Shown one piece after another: positions 26,058-34,250 of a stretch of DNA of 64,000 nt. Made by a program: the position numbers and the translations under genes. This DNA is from Holophagales bacterium (GTDB lineage Bacteria; Acidobacteriota; Thermoanaerobaculia; Multivoradales; JAGPDF01). Where the stretch lies: contig CP064972.1 of NCBI GenBank assembly GCA_016699405.1, positions 4,805,501-4,869,500 of the forward strand, given 5' to 3'. The number at the start of each line of letters is the position of its first letter. Within the stretch, counting starts at the first letter, position 1. The notes under the pieces were generated by a model. That model was given only the letters and a program-made list of their open reading frames with translations, was not told the origin of the DNA and did not search any database.

Positions 26058-28406
26058 ATGCAAACTCTTCACGTCGAGATGAGTCTTCTCGCCAGCGCCG
26101 CGTGCGTCTTGTTGGCCTCGGTCAGCATCGCCGGAGCACTGTCCAGGCTTCTCCATCGAACATTGCGAGCCCGCGAGGTGGTGCCTGCAATACTTCTGGC
26201 GCTTCTCGTTGCGTTGCCCTGCTTGCTTTCGTTTCGACTATTCGCCCCGACGGTCTCCTTGGGGAGCATCCTCCCGGGAATTCCGCCATCGACGGCGGCG
26301 GACCAGCACGACCACCAACGCAACGACGCTGTCTTGCAGTTCCTCCCCTGGGAGCTCGAGGTCCGTCGGGCGTTTCGACAAGGGCACCTGCCGTTGTGGT
26401 CGGACGCGCTCGGAGGAGGGTCCGATCTCTGGTCGAATCTGCAGGCGCAGACGCTGTCGCCGATCGCCTGGCTCGCACGTCCCTTGCCCATCCAGCACTT
26501 TCTCCTGGCCGAGGAGATGGCGAAGGTCACTCTCGGCTTCCTCGGGGCGATCGTCCTGGCGACGGTGCTCGGAATCCGCCGACCCTGGAGCCTGTTCGGC
26601 GCGGCCTCCTTCGCGTTGGGAGGCGCGGTATCGCCGTGGGTCGTCTTCCCTCACTCGAGCGCAGTCGTCTGGGCCCCTTGGGTCTCCGCAGGAATCGTCG
26701 TCCTGACGCGCCGAGCGCATCGTTCGGCCATCGTCGCCACCGCGCTGGCGACAGCCGCCCTGATGCTCGGGGGACACCCCGAGGTCGCGGTCTCCGGGGT
26801 CGCTCTCGCGGCGATTCTCGGCGTCTCGCTGCAGCGGCGTCGGCGCGGCCTACTCCGCTCGCTTGCCGCTCCGGCGCTGGCTGGAATTCTCGGCTGTCTG
26901 CTGGCCTCCGTGCAGTGGATCCCGCTCGTCGCCACGGCGCAAGGCTCGCAGCGCGCCAACGACCAGCGGCAGGAAACCGTGCAGGCGACGGGATGGTTCG
27001 AAGGGGACCATCAACGGTATCTCTCCGGACTTCTTCATCCCCACCCGGATCTCGACGGAGCCGTTTCGCCGAACCCGCTGTCTGGAGCTCGCCCCGGCTG
27101 GTCGTACCCGGCCACCGTCTACCTCGGCATCAGCGGCCTCTTCGGACTCTCACTGCTCGCGACGCGGCGCCCTCCCCGGCGGTTCTGGCCGCTCCTTGCT
27201 TTCGGTGGGCTCACCCTGCTGGGTCTTGCAGATTTCGCGCCGCTCGAGACGATGCTTCGCTCGACCCCCGGGCTGCGTCTCGTCGAAGACAGTCGATTCG
27301 TGCCGGTCGGCTTGCTGGCCCTCTCGGTCTGCTCCGCCTTCGGCCTGCAACAGGTCGTTCGCTTGGAGAGCCGCCGGCGACACGCTCTCGCGCTCGGAGC
27401 TACCGCGACGGCGTCGACGCTCGCGGGGCCTCCTGGATTCGTCCTGGCGGGTTGGGCTGGCCTCGCGGCCGCGACCACCCGGCCGGGCCGAGGAAGCCGC
27501 GGGTGGATCGCTGTGGTCGCCGTCGTCGACCTCGTCGGTTTCGCCTGGTTCAACCAGCCGCGCGGTCGTCCAGGAGAGTTCTATTCAGGATCCCCTCTCA
27601 TGGATCGCCTGCAGGCCGAGCAAACCGTGCCCGGCGGCCCCTGGCGTGCGGTCGGTCACGACTTCCTCGCCTACCCGGGGGTGCTCTCGGTCTATCGTGT
27701 CGAGGACATTCGTCCGCACAATCCTCTGGCCCCTCAGAACCAGCTCGACGTCCTGGGCGCGGCCTTCGGCTATCGACCGACCTCCAACGCCTATTTCAGT
27801 GCGGTCCGCCACCTCGAGCACCCTCTGGCCTGCTTTCTCGGAGTCAGATCGATCCTGACCAACCGCTATCTGCCCGCCATCCCCGGCATGGAGCGTATCG
27901 ACCACGACGAGTCCCCGCCTTTCGTGCTTCTTCGGAACGCATGCGCGCTCCCCCGCTGGTTCTTCCCGGCCGCGGTCGAGCGTGTCGAGCGGCAGAGGAT
28001 CCTCGGTTGGATCACTGCCATGCGAGATCCGTGGACCGTGGCGATGGAACCCGACGCCTCGGTACCCATCGAGCTCAATCCGCGCCGAGATCCTGTCCAC
28101 ATCGAGACGACACGGCCGGGCTACGCCCGGCTCGCCTTCGCGCCCGCGCCAGAGGCGAGCCTGCTCGCCAGCTCCATTCCAGCTGCGGCAGGCTGGCGAG
28201 CCTTTGCGAACGAGCAGCGACTCGCCACGGTCACGGTCAACGGCGCCTTCCTCGGAGTCGTCGTGCCCCGCGACGTGGATCGCGTCGAGGTTCGATTCGA
28301 ACCTCCGGGGTTCCGCTGGGGAGCTGCGCTCGCGACGGTCGCCGCAGCCTGCCTCCTGGCGATCGCTTTCGGACGACGCGGAGGTCGCCGTGTCCACGCG
28401 GGCTAG
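26058..28406 (+). CDS. YfhO-like multi-span membrane protein (second copy)
   Basis: A 782-residue integral membrane protein with the same plan as the gene at 20506-22902: N-terminal span, an outer loop with DAVLQFLPWELEVRRAFRQG and LPLWSDALGGG, GGHPEVAVSGVALAA, about 12 spans, and a soluble C-terminal beta domain (about 600-740). Overall similarity between the two is low, so they are not a recent duplication. ATG 26058 was chosen because a TATACT box ends 10 bases before it; a TTG at 26049 and an ATG at 26079 are also in frame. It heads an operon of four genes that overlap one another by 4-17 bases. By family, it is likely to act on a lipid-linked or surface glycan. Confidence 0.8.
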   Translation: MQTLHVEMSLLASAACVLLASVSIAGALSRLLHRTLRAREVVPAILLALLVALPCLLSFRLFAPTVSLGSILPGIPPSTAADQHDHQRNDAVLQFLPWELEVRRAFRQGHLPLWSDALGGGSDLWSNLQAQTLSPIAWLARPLPIQHFLLAEEMAKVTLGFLGAIVLATVLGIRRPWSLFGAASFALGGAVSPWVVFPHSSAVVWAPWVSAGIVVLTRRAHRSAIVATALATAALMLGGHPEVAVSGVALAAILGVSLQRRRRGLLRSLAAPALAGILGCLLASVQWIPLVATAQGSQRANDQRQETVQATGWFEGDHQRYLSGLLHPHPDLDGAVSPNPLSGARPGWSYPATVYLGISGLFGLSLLATRRPPRRFWPLLAFGGLTLLGLADFAPLETMLRSTPGLRLVEDSRFVPVGLLALSVCSAFGLQQVVRLESRRRHALALGATATASTLAGPPGFVLAGWAGLAAATTRPGRGSRGWIAVVAVVDLVGFAWFNQPRGRPGEFYSGSPLMDRLQAEQTVPGGPWRAVGHDFLAYPGVLSVYRVEDIRPHNPLAPQNQLDVLGAAFGYRPTSNAYFSAVRHLEHPLACFLGVRSILTNRYLPAIPGMERIDHDESPPFVLLRNACALPRWFFPAAVERVERQRILGWITAMRDPWTVAMEPDASVPIELNPRRDPVHIETTRPGYARLAFAPAPEASLLASSIPAAAGWRAFANEQRLATVTVNGAFLGVVVPRDVDRVEVRFEPPGFRWGAALATVAAACLLAIAFGRRGGRRVHAG

Positions 28407-28842
28407 TCGGGCAAGCACCGCGGCGACCGCCTTGCTATGGACGCTCGCCTTGGCTCAAGGGATGGCGGTCTGCTGGCAGGTCCTCGTCGTCCGCGATGCC
28501 GGTCGGTACGCGCGAACCCACGCCATGCCGCCCGACCAGTGGATTCTCGGAGGAGTCGACGCCGTCGCCTTCGAAGCGCTCCTGGGAGAAGCGACCCGTC
28601 GCAGCGCGCCGTCCGCACGACTGCTGCTGGCGCCGCCATCCGATCTCGGTGGAGCCCGGGAACACCTCCTGCTTTGGGCGCTCTATCTCTACCCAACCTT
28701 CTCCTGGACGCTGACGACGGAGTCGACGCTGGAACCCGGCTCGGGAGACCTCCTCGTCGCCTGGCGCCGCCCTTTCGACGACCCCAGATTCGAACCGGTA
28801 TTGATCACTGATTCGGGCGGGCTCTACAGGAGACGCCCGTGA
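28390..28842 (+). CDS. small membrane-anchored protein, unknown
   Basis: A 150-residue protein of no recognised family. GTG 28390 overlaps the end of the YfhO gene by 17 bases, and its stop overlaps the next GTG by four bases, so translation is coupled on both sides. One N-terminal transmembrane helix is likely (ATALLWTLALAQGMAVCWQVLVV). The rest is predicted to lie outside and ends in short beta-type segments. Such small partners are common next to GT-C type membrane proteins, where they may guide assembly; that role is only a guess. Confidence 0.7.
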   Translation: MSTRASRASTAATALLWTLALAQGMAVCWQVLVVRDAGRYARTHAMPPDQWILGGVDAVAFEALLGEATRRSAPSARLLLAPPSDLGGAREHLLLWALYLYPTFSWTLTTESTLEPGSGDLLVAWRRPFDDPRFEPVLITDSGGLYRRRP

Positions 28843-30143
28843 GCCTTCTCGTCGCGCCGGGCCTCGCCCTCTTGCTCGTTCTGATCGGTCGGTCCGTCCA
28901 CCAGGGGATTGCAGACCTCCCCGACGAGCCTGCGCTTTCGTTCGCCATCGGGCTCCTGTTGCTGCATGTCGGAATGGTCGGGACCTCGCTGCTCGGCATC
29001 GGGTGGAGCGCTCTCGCCCCGGTTCTGCCGGCCGGCCTCGCGCTGATTCCGCTTCTCGCCCGCCGGCGCCTCCTCGCGCCGAGGTCCCTCACCAGGAGTC
29101 TCGGCTTCGGCGATCTTCTAGCCGCGGCAGCCATCGGTGCCTTCGCCGTCACGGCGCTCGCCGGCTGGAGCACGACGTCCGACTTCATCTACCACTGGGG
29201 GCTGAAGGCCAGGCGGTTCGCGCTGACCGACGGAGTGGACTGGGCGTTCCTGTCCCAGCCGGACAACTGGCGCATCCACGTGGACTATCCGACTCTTTGG
29301 AACGAAGTGCTGGCCCTCACGATGCGCCTGCAGCAGAGCCTCGAGGAGGGTCCGCTCTTGCTGTGGGGGCCGACGCTTCTCGCGCTCACCGTCGTCGCCG
29401 GCAGGGTCGCTCTTACCGCTGCCGGGGCCCGCGGGGCGCGATTTCAGGCGCTTGTGGCGCTCCTCGGTGCCAGCCTCGCGGGCTTCGCCATCCGTCAGCA
29501 GATGGCGGGTGCTGCCGATTGGTTCGTCGTGCTCGGGTCGCTCATCGCGGCGCCCGCACTGCTGGCCAGTGCGCCGGATCGATCGAACGACCTGCGTCTA
29601 GGGGCCGGAGCCGCACTCGCCGCTGCGGCGAAAGTCGAGGGAGTCGTCGTGGCGGCGCTTTTGGTGGTCGTCTACCTTGCCGGCGACGTTCGTCGCCCCT
29701 GGAATGACCGCCTCCGAGGTTGGTCCCTCGCCGCCGTGCCGGCGGCGTTCTCGACGCTCGCCTGGCTACTCCTCAACCACCACTTCGCGCTCCGCGGCAT
29801 GACGACCTTCGGCGCGCCAGAGCTCGCCCGGGGGCCGGCGATCCTCCGGACCTCACTGTTCGTGGCCAGCCTGGGCTCCTGGCAGGGGATGCCGCTCGTT
29901 CTTCTCGGTCTGCCGTGGATTCTGCTGTCGCGCCGGAGCCGCCGCCTCGGCTGGGTTCTCGTCGCCCAGCTTGCGTTCTATGCTCTCGTCTACTTCGCAG
30001 CGAAGACCGACCCGACCTACTACATCCTCTCGACCTTGCCACGGCTCCTCGTCAACCTGATCCCGCTCGCCCTGATCGGCCTCGTGGCTTTCCTTAGCGA
30101 GCGGCTCGAAGCGCGGACAACTGCCATTCGGCACGAGCCATGA
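28839..30143 (+). CDS. multi-span membrane protein, GT-C/ArnT-like
   Basis: A 434-residue membrane protein with about 11 hydrophobic spans. The first large outer loop (about residues 108-150) has DFIYHWGLKARRF and an acidic, aromatic segment ending in DYPTLWNEVLAL. This layout resembles GT-C glycosyltransferases such as ArnT/PMT, in which an Asp in this loop is catalytic. The match is to architecture, not to a confirmed motif. It starts with GTG inside the stop of the previous gene and overlaps the methyltransferase start by four bases. Together with YfhO it suggests a surface-glycan transfer or modification step. It could also be an O-antigen ligase-like or unknown transporter. Confidence 0.65.
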   Translation: MSLLVAPGLALLLVLIGRSVHQGIADLPDEPALSFAIGLLLLHVGMVGTSLLGIGWSALAPVLPAGLALIPLLARRRLLAPRSLTRSLGFGDLLAAAAIGAFAVTALAGWSTTSDFIYHWGLKARRFALTDGVDWAFLSQPDNWRIHVDYPTLWNEVLALTMRLQQSLEEGPLLLWGPTLLALTVVAGRVALTAAGARGARFQALVALLGASLAGFAIRQQMAGAADWFVVLGSLIAAPALLASAPDRSNDLRLGAGAALAAAAKVEGVVVAALLVVVYLAGDVRRPWNDRLRGWSLAAVPAAFSTLAWLLLNHHFALRGMTTFGAPELARGPAILRTSLFVASLGSWQGMPLVLLGLPWILLSRRSRRLGWVLVAQLAFYALVYFAAKTDPTYYILSTLPRLLVNLIPLALIGLVAFLSERLEARTTAIRHEP

Positions 30144-31441
30144 CGTCGACATCAGCTCGCGATCGGCTGATCGATCGTCTTCTCGGTGACCGGCTCACAT
30201 CCCCTGGGCGGGTCAGTCGCTCGATCCACGGCGAGGACGAGATGCTGCTCTTCGCCCTCGAGCTCCACGCCGGCGACGCGCTGGCGGCGCACGGCGAGTA
30301 CTTCGCCACCGGCCTCGCGGTGCTCGACGAGGTCCGTCAACTCGCCGCCTGGCGTTTCGGCTCCCTGGCCAACGTCGGGCGCTTCCTCGACTTCGCCTGT
30401 GGGTTCGGCCGGGTGACGCGCCTGCTGCTGCACGACCTCCCGCCGGAACGAATCTGGGCCTCCGACATCTACGCCGACGCCGTGCGCTTCCAGGCGGAAC
30501 GACTCGGCGTCCACGCCATCGCCTCGGGAGCAGCGCCGGCGGACTTCCGCTGCGACGAGCGCTTCGACTTCATTCTCGTCAGCTCGCTCTTCTCTCATCT
30601 GCCGGCCGGCAGCTTCGAGTCGTGGCTGGAGCGGCTCGCCGCGCGGCTCGAGCCCGGCGGTCTCCTCGCCTTCACCGTGCACGATGCCTCGCTGCTGCCC
30701 ACCGGGGCCGCTCTCGATCCGATGGGGATCGCCTTCGCCCCCGAAAGCGAGAGTCGTTCGCTCGAAGGGGAGCTCTACGGCACGAGCTGGGTGAGCGAGG
30801 CGTTCGTCCGGCGCGCCGTCGAAGGGGCCGGCCAGGGACTCTCCTGTCATCGACTGCCGCGTGCCCACGGGCACTACCAGGACCTCTACCTCGTCGTGCG
30901 CGATCGTCAGGTCGACTTCACCTCGCTGGCCTTCGACCCGGGGCCGCGCGCCCAACTCGATCGCTGCGTCGTCGAGAAAGGGCCGCAACTCCGGCTCGGC
31001 GGCTGGTGCGTCGACGGTCGCGACGGCGAGGCCCCGGAGAGGCTGGAGATCCGCCTCGGCGACCGCGAGCCGCTCGTGCACCGGCGCTTCCTGCGCCGCG
31101 TCGACACGCCGGAGGTTCACGGATGGGAGGTCGAGCTTCCGCTGGCCGGCGTGGACGACCCCGCCCGCGAGCCGCTGCTGCTCGTCGCCTGCAATCGCGG
31201 CGGAGCGGCGACCGTGCTGCACGCCGGTTCGCTCGGCAGCGCCGCGCTGCGCTTCGAGCGCCTGCGTGCACAGCATCTCTCCGACTGCCTCGCGGCCACC
31301 GGCTTCGAAGTCGGACGCCTCGGCTGGGAGCTCGAGGTGGCGCAGAACCGCCTGGCAGCGGCTCATGCCAGCCGTTTCTGGAAGCTGCGAGACGCCTGGT
31401 TCGCGATGAAACGGGCCACCGGGCTCAGCGACGAGCCCTGA
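30140..31441 (+). CDS. class I SAM-dependent methyltransferase with C-terminal extension
   Basis: A 433-residue protein. Residues about 75-180 form a Rossmann-type methyltransferase domain: motif I FLDFACGFGRVTRLL, an acidic end of strand 2 in IWASDIYADAV, and FDFILVSSLFSHLPAG as motif IV. The C-terminal 190 residues contain a beta-rich domain (LRLGGWCVDGRDGEAPE onward) of the kind seen in sugar- and glycan-associated methyltransferases, and a basic helix at the end (ASRFWKLRDAWFAMKR). It is the last gene of the YfhO operon, joined by an ATGA overlap. The likely substrate is a glycan or lipid-linked sugar, inferred from neighbours only. Confidence 0.82.
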   Translation: MTSTSARDRLIDRLLGDRLTSPGRVSRSIHGEDEMLLFALELHAGDALAAHGEYFATGLAVLDEVRQLAAWRFGSLANVGRFLDFACGFGRVTRLLLHDLPPERIWASDIYADAVRFQAERLGVHAIASGAAPADFRCDERFDFILVSSLFSHLPAGSFESWLERLAARLEPGGLLAFTVHDASLLPTGAALDPMGIAFAPESESRSLEGELYGTSWVSEAFVRRAVEGAGQGLSCHRLPRAHGHYQDLYLVVRDRQVDFTSLAFDPGPRAQLDRCVVEKGPQLRLGGWCVDGRDGEAPERLEIRLGDREPLVHRRFLRRVDTPEVHGWEVELPLAGVDDPAREPLLLVACNRGGAATVLHAGSLGSAALRFERLRAQHLSDCLAATGFEVGRLGWELEVAQNRLAAAHASRFWKLRDAWFAMKRATGLSDEP

Positions 31442-31448
31442 CCGACCT

Positions 31449-31778
31449 TCAGCTCGCGGGCTTCGTGTCGCTCTTCGGCGCGGAGCTCTCGGACTTCGAT
31501 TCGCTCGCCGGCGTCGCGGCGGAGCTCTCACCCTTCGACTCGGCGGCTGCCGACTCCTTCTTCTCCGCACCCTCGCCCGACGGACGGTTCCCGGCATTCT
31601 TGCCCGCGTAGTCGGTGACGTACCAACCCGAGCCCTTGAACTGGAAGGAAGGCGCCGACAGGAGCTTGCGGAGCGATCCGCCGCACCGCGGGCAGAGCGT
31701 CGCCGGCGGGTCGTCGAACCGCTGGATCAGCTCGCTGCGTTCGCCGCAGGACTCGCACTGGTACTCGTAGATCGGCAT
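31449..31778 (-). CDS. FmdB-family zinc-ribbon protein
   Basis: A 109-residue protein starting with the hallmark MPIYEYQCESCGERSELIQR. Two CxxC pairs (CESC and CPRC) form a zinc ribbon in the first 40 residues; GSGWYVTDY is the usual end of the domain. The last 45 residues are a Ser/Glu/Lys/Ala-rich disordered tail (repeats of ESKSESS type). Family members are small regulators or assembly factors of unclear role. It lies seven bases after the DUF4388 gene on the same strand, so the two are co-transcribed, and it converges with the methyltransferase gene. Confidence 0.9.
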   Translation of the reverse strand: MPIYEYQCESCGERSELIQRFDDPPATLCPRCGGSLRKLLSAPSFQFKGSGWYVTDYAGKNAGNRPSGEGAEKKESAAAESKGESSAATPASESKSESSAPKSDTKPAS

Positions 31779-31785
31779 GGCGGAT

Positions 31786-32553
31786 TCAACCTTCCCTTTC
31801 CATTCGCATTCGGATCTTGATGACGCCCCCCTCCTCCCCCTCGCTGCGCCGGACGAGGTTGAGGACCGAGTAGGCGTAGAGCAGCTTGCCGTTTTCCGCC
31901 GGCGAAAGCGGTCCCTGCGTGCAGAGCTCGAAGACGCTGCGCCGGCCGTTGACCATCGACAGCAACTGGAACTCGCGCTCGTCGAGCGCGATCTCCACCA
32001 GGTCCTCGACGCGATAGCAGGGCGAGAACAGCGTCTCCTTGCGCCCGAGCTTGGCGATCAGCGTCTTGGCGTTCGGCGCGCGGCGGATCCCCTGGACGAT
32101 CACCTGGCGCATCGGCACGAGGATCCGCACGGCCTCGTGCGGTGCTGCCTCGCCGATGCTGAACGCCACCACCCCCTCCTCCCAGGAGAAGAGGCTCCAG
32201 ACGATCGCCTCGGCCTGCTCGCGGATCGCCCGGTAGACCGCCGCGGGGGAAAGGACGCCGCGCTCGACCAGCAGCTCGCCGAGTCGCCGGGCGGTGGCGC
32301 CGCGCTGGCGCGAGGCGGCCTCGAGGTCCTCCGGCGGGACGCGTCCGGAGCGCCGCAGGAACGAGCCGAGCGAATCCTCGCGATCGGACGACGCGGCGTG
32401 AACGACGTCGCCGTCCTTGATCCAGACCCGCTTGACGATCTCGCCCCGACTCGCTTCGATCACGCCGGCGATGCGCGTCCGGTAGATCGTGTGGAGCATC
32501 TCCGGCAGCGCCGTCTCCTTCAGGTCGCCACGGTATTGGTAGGTGCGTTCCAT
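31786..32553 (-). CDS. DUF4388-domain protein
   Basis: A 255-residue cytoplasmic protein. The N-terminal DUF4388/PATAN-like domain (about 5-105) reads YRGDLKETALPEMLHTIYRTRIAGVIEA and IKDGDVVHAASSDREDSLGSFL. A helical middle part with LGELLVERGVLSPAAVYRAI resembles the GspE/PilB N-terminal (MshEN-like) segment, which in other proteins binds cyclic di-GMP. A winged-helix-like end (about 190-240) follows. Such proteins are common in Myxococcota and Acidobacteriota beside pili, motility and Ras-like GTPase genes. ATG 32553 is the first possible start. It is divergent from moeA and upstream of the FmdB gene. Exact role unknown. Confidence 0.8.
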   Translation of the reverse strand: MERTYQYRGDLKETALPEMLHTIYRTRIAGVIEASRGEIVKRVWIKDGDVVHAASSDREDSLGSFLRRSGRVPPEDLEAASRQRGATARRLGELLVERGVLSPAAVYRAIREQAEAIVWSLFSWEEGVVAFSIGEAAPHEAVRILVPMRQVIVQGIRRAPNAKTLIAKLGRKETLFSPCYRVEDLVEIALDEREFQLLSMVNGRRSVFELCTQGPLSPAENGKLLYAYSVLNLVRRSEGEEGGVIKIRMRMEREG

Positions 32554-32638
32554 CGGAGGCCGGGGTCGCGTTCGTCGTCAGGCGAGCTGGGCTCGCGCGT
32601 CGGGTAGGCTGCTGGATTATAGGACGGAGGATCGCGGC

Positions 32639-33856
32639 ATGCTGCTGACTCCCGAGGAAGGCTGGCGACGGCTCGAGTCGCATCTCGCACCGCTCCCGGC
32701 CGAATGGGTCCCGCGCCGAGCGGCACGCGGCCTGGTGCTCGCCGCGCCGCTCGCCACGCTCACCGACCTGCCGCCCACCGACGTCTCGGCGATGGACGGC
32801 TACGCCTTCGCCGGCGAGGTCGTCGCCGGCGACGAACGCCGCGTCGACGGGCGCGTCGCGGCGGGGGACCGGCCGGGGCAGCTCCTCGCCGAGGGCGGAG
32901 CGCTGCGCATCATGACCGGCGCCCCGGTACCGCTCGACGCCGACCGCATCGCCCCGTTCGAGTGGACCGACCGCGGACGCGAGACGGTGCGCTTCGCTCG
33001 CGCGGTGCCGCGAGGCGAATCGATCCGGCGTCAGGCCGAGGTCTGTCGGGCCGGCGAGCCGCTCCTCGCCGCCGGTCAGGTGCTGACCCCCGGCGTGCTC
33101 TCGCTCCTCGCGTCCCAGGGATACGAACGGGTGCCCGCTCCTCGGCGACCCTCGGTCGCGATCCTCGCCACGGGCGACGAGGTCGTCGCTCCCGAAGCCG
33201 TTCCCGCCCCGGGCCAGCTGCGCGACTCGCACAGTGACTTCCTGCTGGCGGTGCTCGACGCCCTCGGCGTCCCGGCGGTTTCGCTCGGCATCTCGCGCGA
33301 CGACCCCGAGGAGCTCGCGGCACGGGTCGCCAACGGTCTCGAGCACGATCTGCTGCTGCTCTGCGGCGGCGTCTCGGCCGGCGAGCTGGACCTCGTCGGA
33401 CAGGCGCTCGAGCGTGCCGGTTGCGAGACGATCTTCGACGGCTTGGCGATGCAGCCCGGCAAGCCCCTCGTCGTGGCGCGCCACGCCCGGGGCCTGGCTT
33501 TTGGACTGCCCGGCAATCCCGGCTCGGCGATGGTCGCCTGGTGGCTCTTCGTCCGCCCGGCGCTTCGCCGCCTGCTCGGCCACGCGGACCGCTTCTGGTC
33601 CGGGTCACTCGCCGCCATAGCCGGCGAACCGATCCCCCGGGGCAAGAACCGCGACCGGTTCTTGCCCGCCCGGCTGCGGCGAACCGACGGGGGTCTGGTT
33701 GCCACCCTCGTCCCGTCCCGTGGCTCGCACGACCTCCCCTCCTACGCGGCCGCCGAAGCGCTGCTGCGGATCGCTCCGGGCGTCGACGCCACCCCGGTCG
33801 GCGGGATCTGCGACATCCTGCCGCTCCCGGGCGCCGAGTCCGGCCGGGACCGGTGA
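32639..33856 (+). CDS. moeA: molybdopterin molybdenumtransferase MoeA
   Basis: A 405-residue enzyme that inserts molybdate into adenylated molybdopterin to make the molybdenum cofactor. Landmarks: PPTDVSAMDGYAF (active-site region near residue 45), RIMTGAPVPLDADRIAPFE, ILATGDEVV, the MPT-binding CGGVSAGELDLV, GLAMQPGKPLVVARH, and FGLPGNPGSAM. The C-terminal beta domain (GEPIPRGKNRDRFLPARL) is complete. ATG 32639 was chosen for the strong site GGACGGAGG eight bases before it and a TATAGG box at 32618. The gene stands alone; no other moa/mob genes or molybdoenzymes are in the window, although an XdhC-like domain occurs at 55659. Confidence 0.93.
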   Translation: MLLTPEEGWRRLESHLAPLPAEWVPRRAARGLVLAAPLATLTDLPPTDVSAMDGYAFAGEVVAGDERRVDGRVAAGDRPGQLLAEGGALRIMTGAPVPLDADRIAPFEWTDRGRETVRFARAVPRGESIRRQAEVCRAGEPLLAAGQVLTPGVLSLLASQGYERVPAPRRPSVAILATGDEVVAPEAVPAPGQLRDSHSDFLLAVLDALGVPAVSLGISRDDPEELAARVANGLEHDLLLLCGGVSAGELDLVGQALERAGCETIFDGLAMQPGKPLVVARHARGLAFGLPGNPGSAMVAWWLFVRPALRRLLGHADRFWSGSLAAIAGEPIPRGKNRDRFLPARLRRTDGGLVATLVPSRGSHDLPSYAAAEALLRIAPGVDATPVGGICDILPLPGAESGRDR

Positions 33857-34250
33857 GAGCACCGGAGCGCCGCCCGAATTGGCGACTCGGGCAGTCGGCG
33901 ATTCATTCCCCTGGATGTGGAGAATCAACAGCCCGGATCCCGCCGCCTCCCGTCGCTCCTCGCCACTTACCGAGCCCAAAGCCGCAGCATTAAACCTAGT
34001 CACGTCAGCTACTTCGATCGCCGCTCCCGGAGCATCCCAAACGCCTTCTCTGGCATGGATCTCGCAGCGCTCGCCATTCCGTTCTCTCGTATTCCGGTCC
34101 CGCCCGATGGCCGTGGTGTCCGACCGGAGGCAACAGTGGCAGTCGAATCGAAACGGTCATAGCATCGCGGGCCTGTCGTTCTGGTTTGTCGTTGCGCCCA
34201 CCGAAGTCGTTTCGGAGGCGCGTTCCATCCAACCGAAGGGAGGAGTACTG
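33857..34250. other. leader region of the TonB receptor gene
   Basis: About 390 bases without a credible gene, with lower GC than the flanks. It must hold the receptor promoter and possible control sites, but I could not pick a confident -35/-10 pair. The ribosome site GAAGGGAGGAG at 34235-34245 is strong. Confidence 0.45.
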
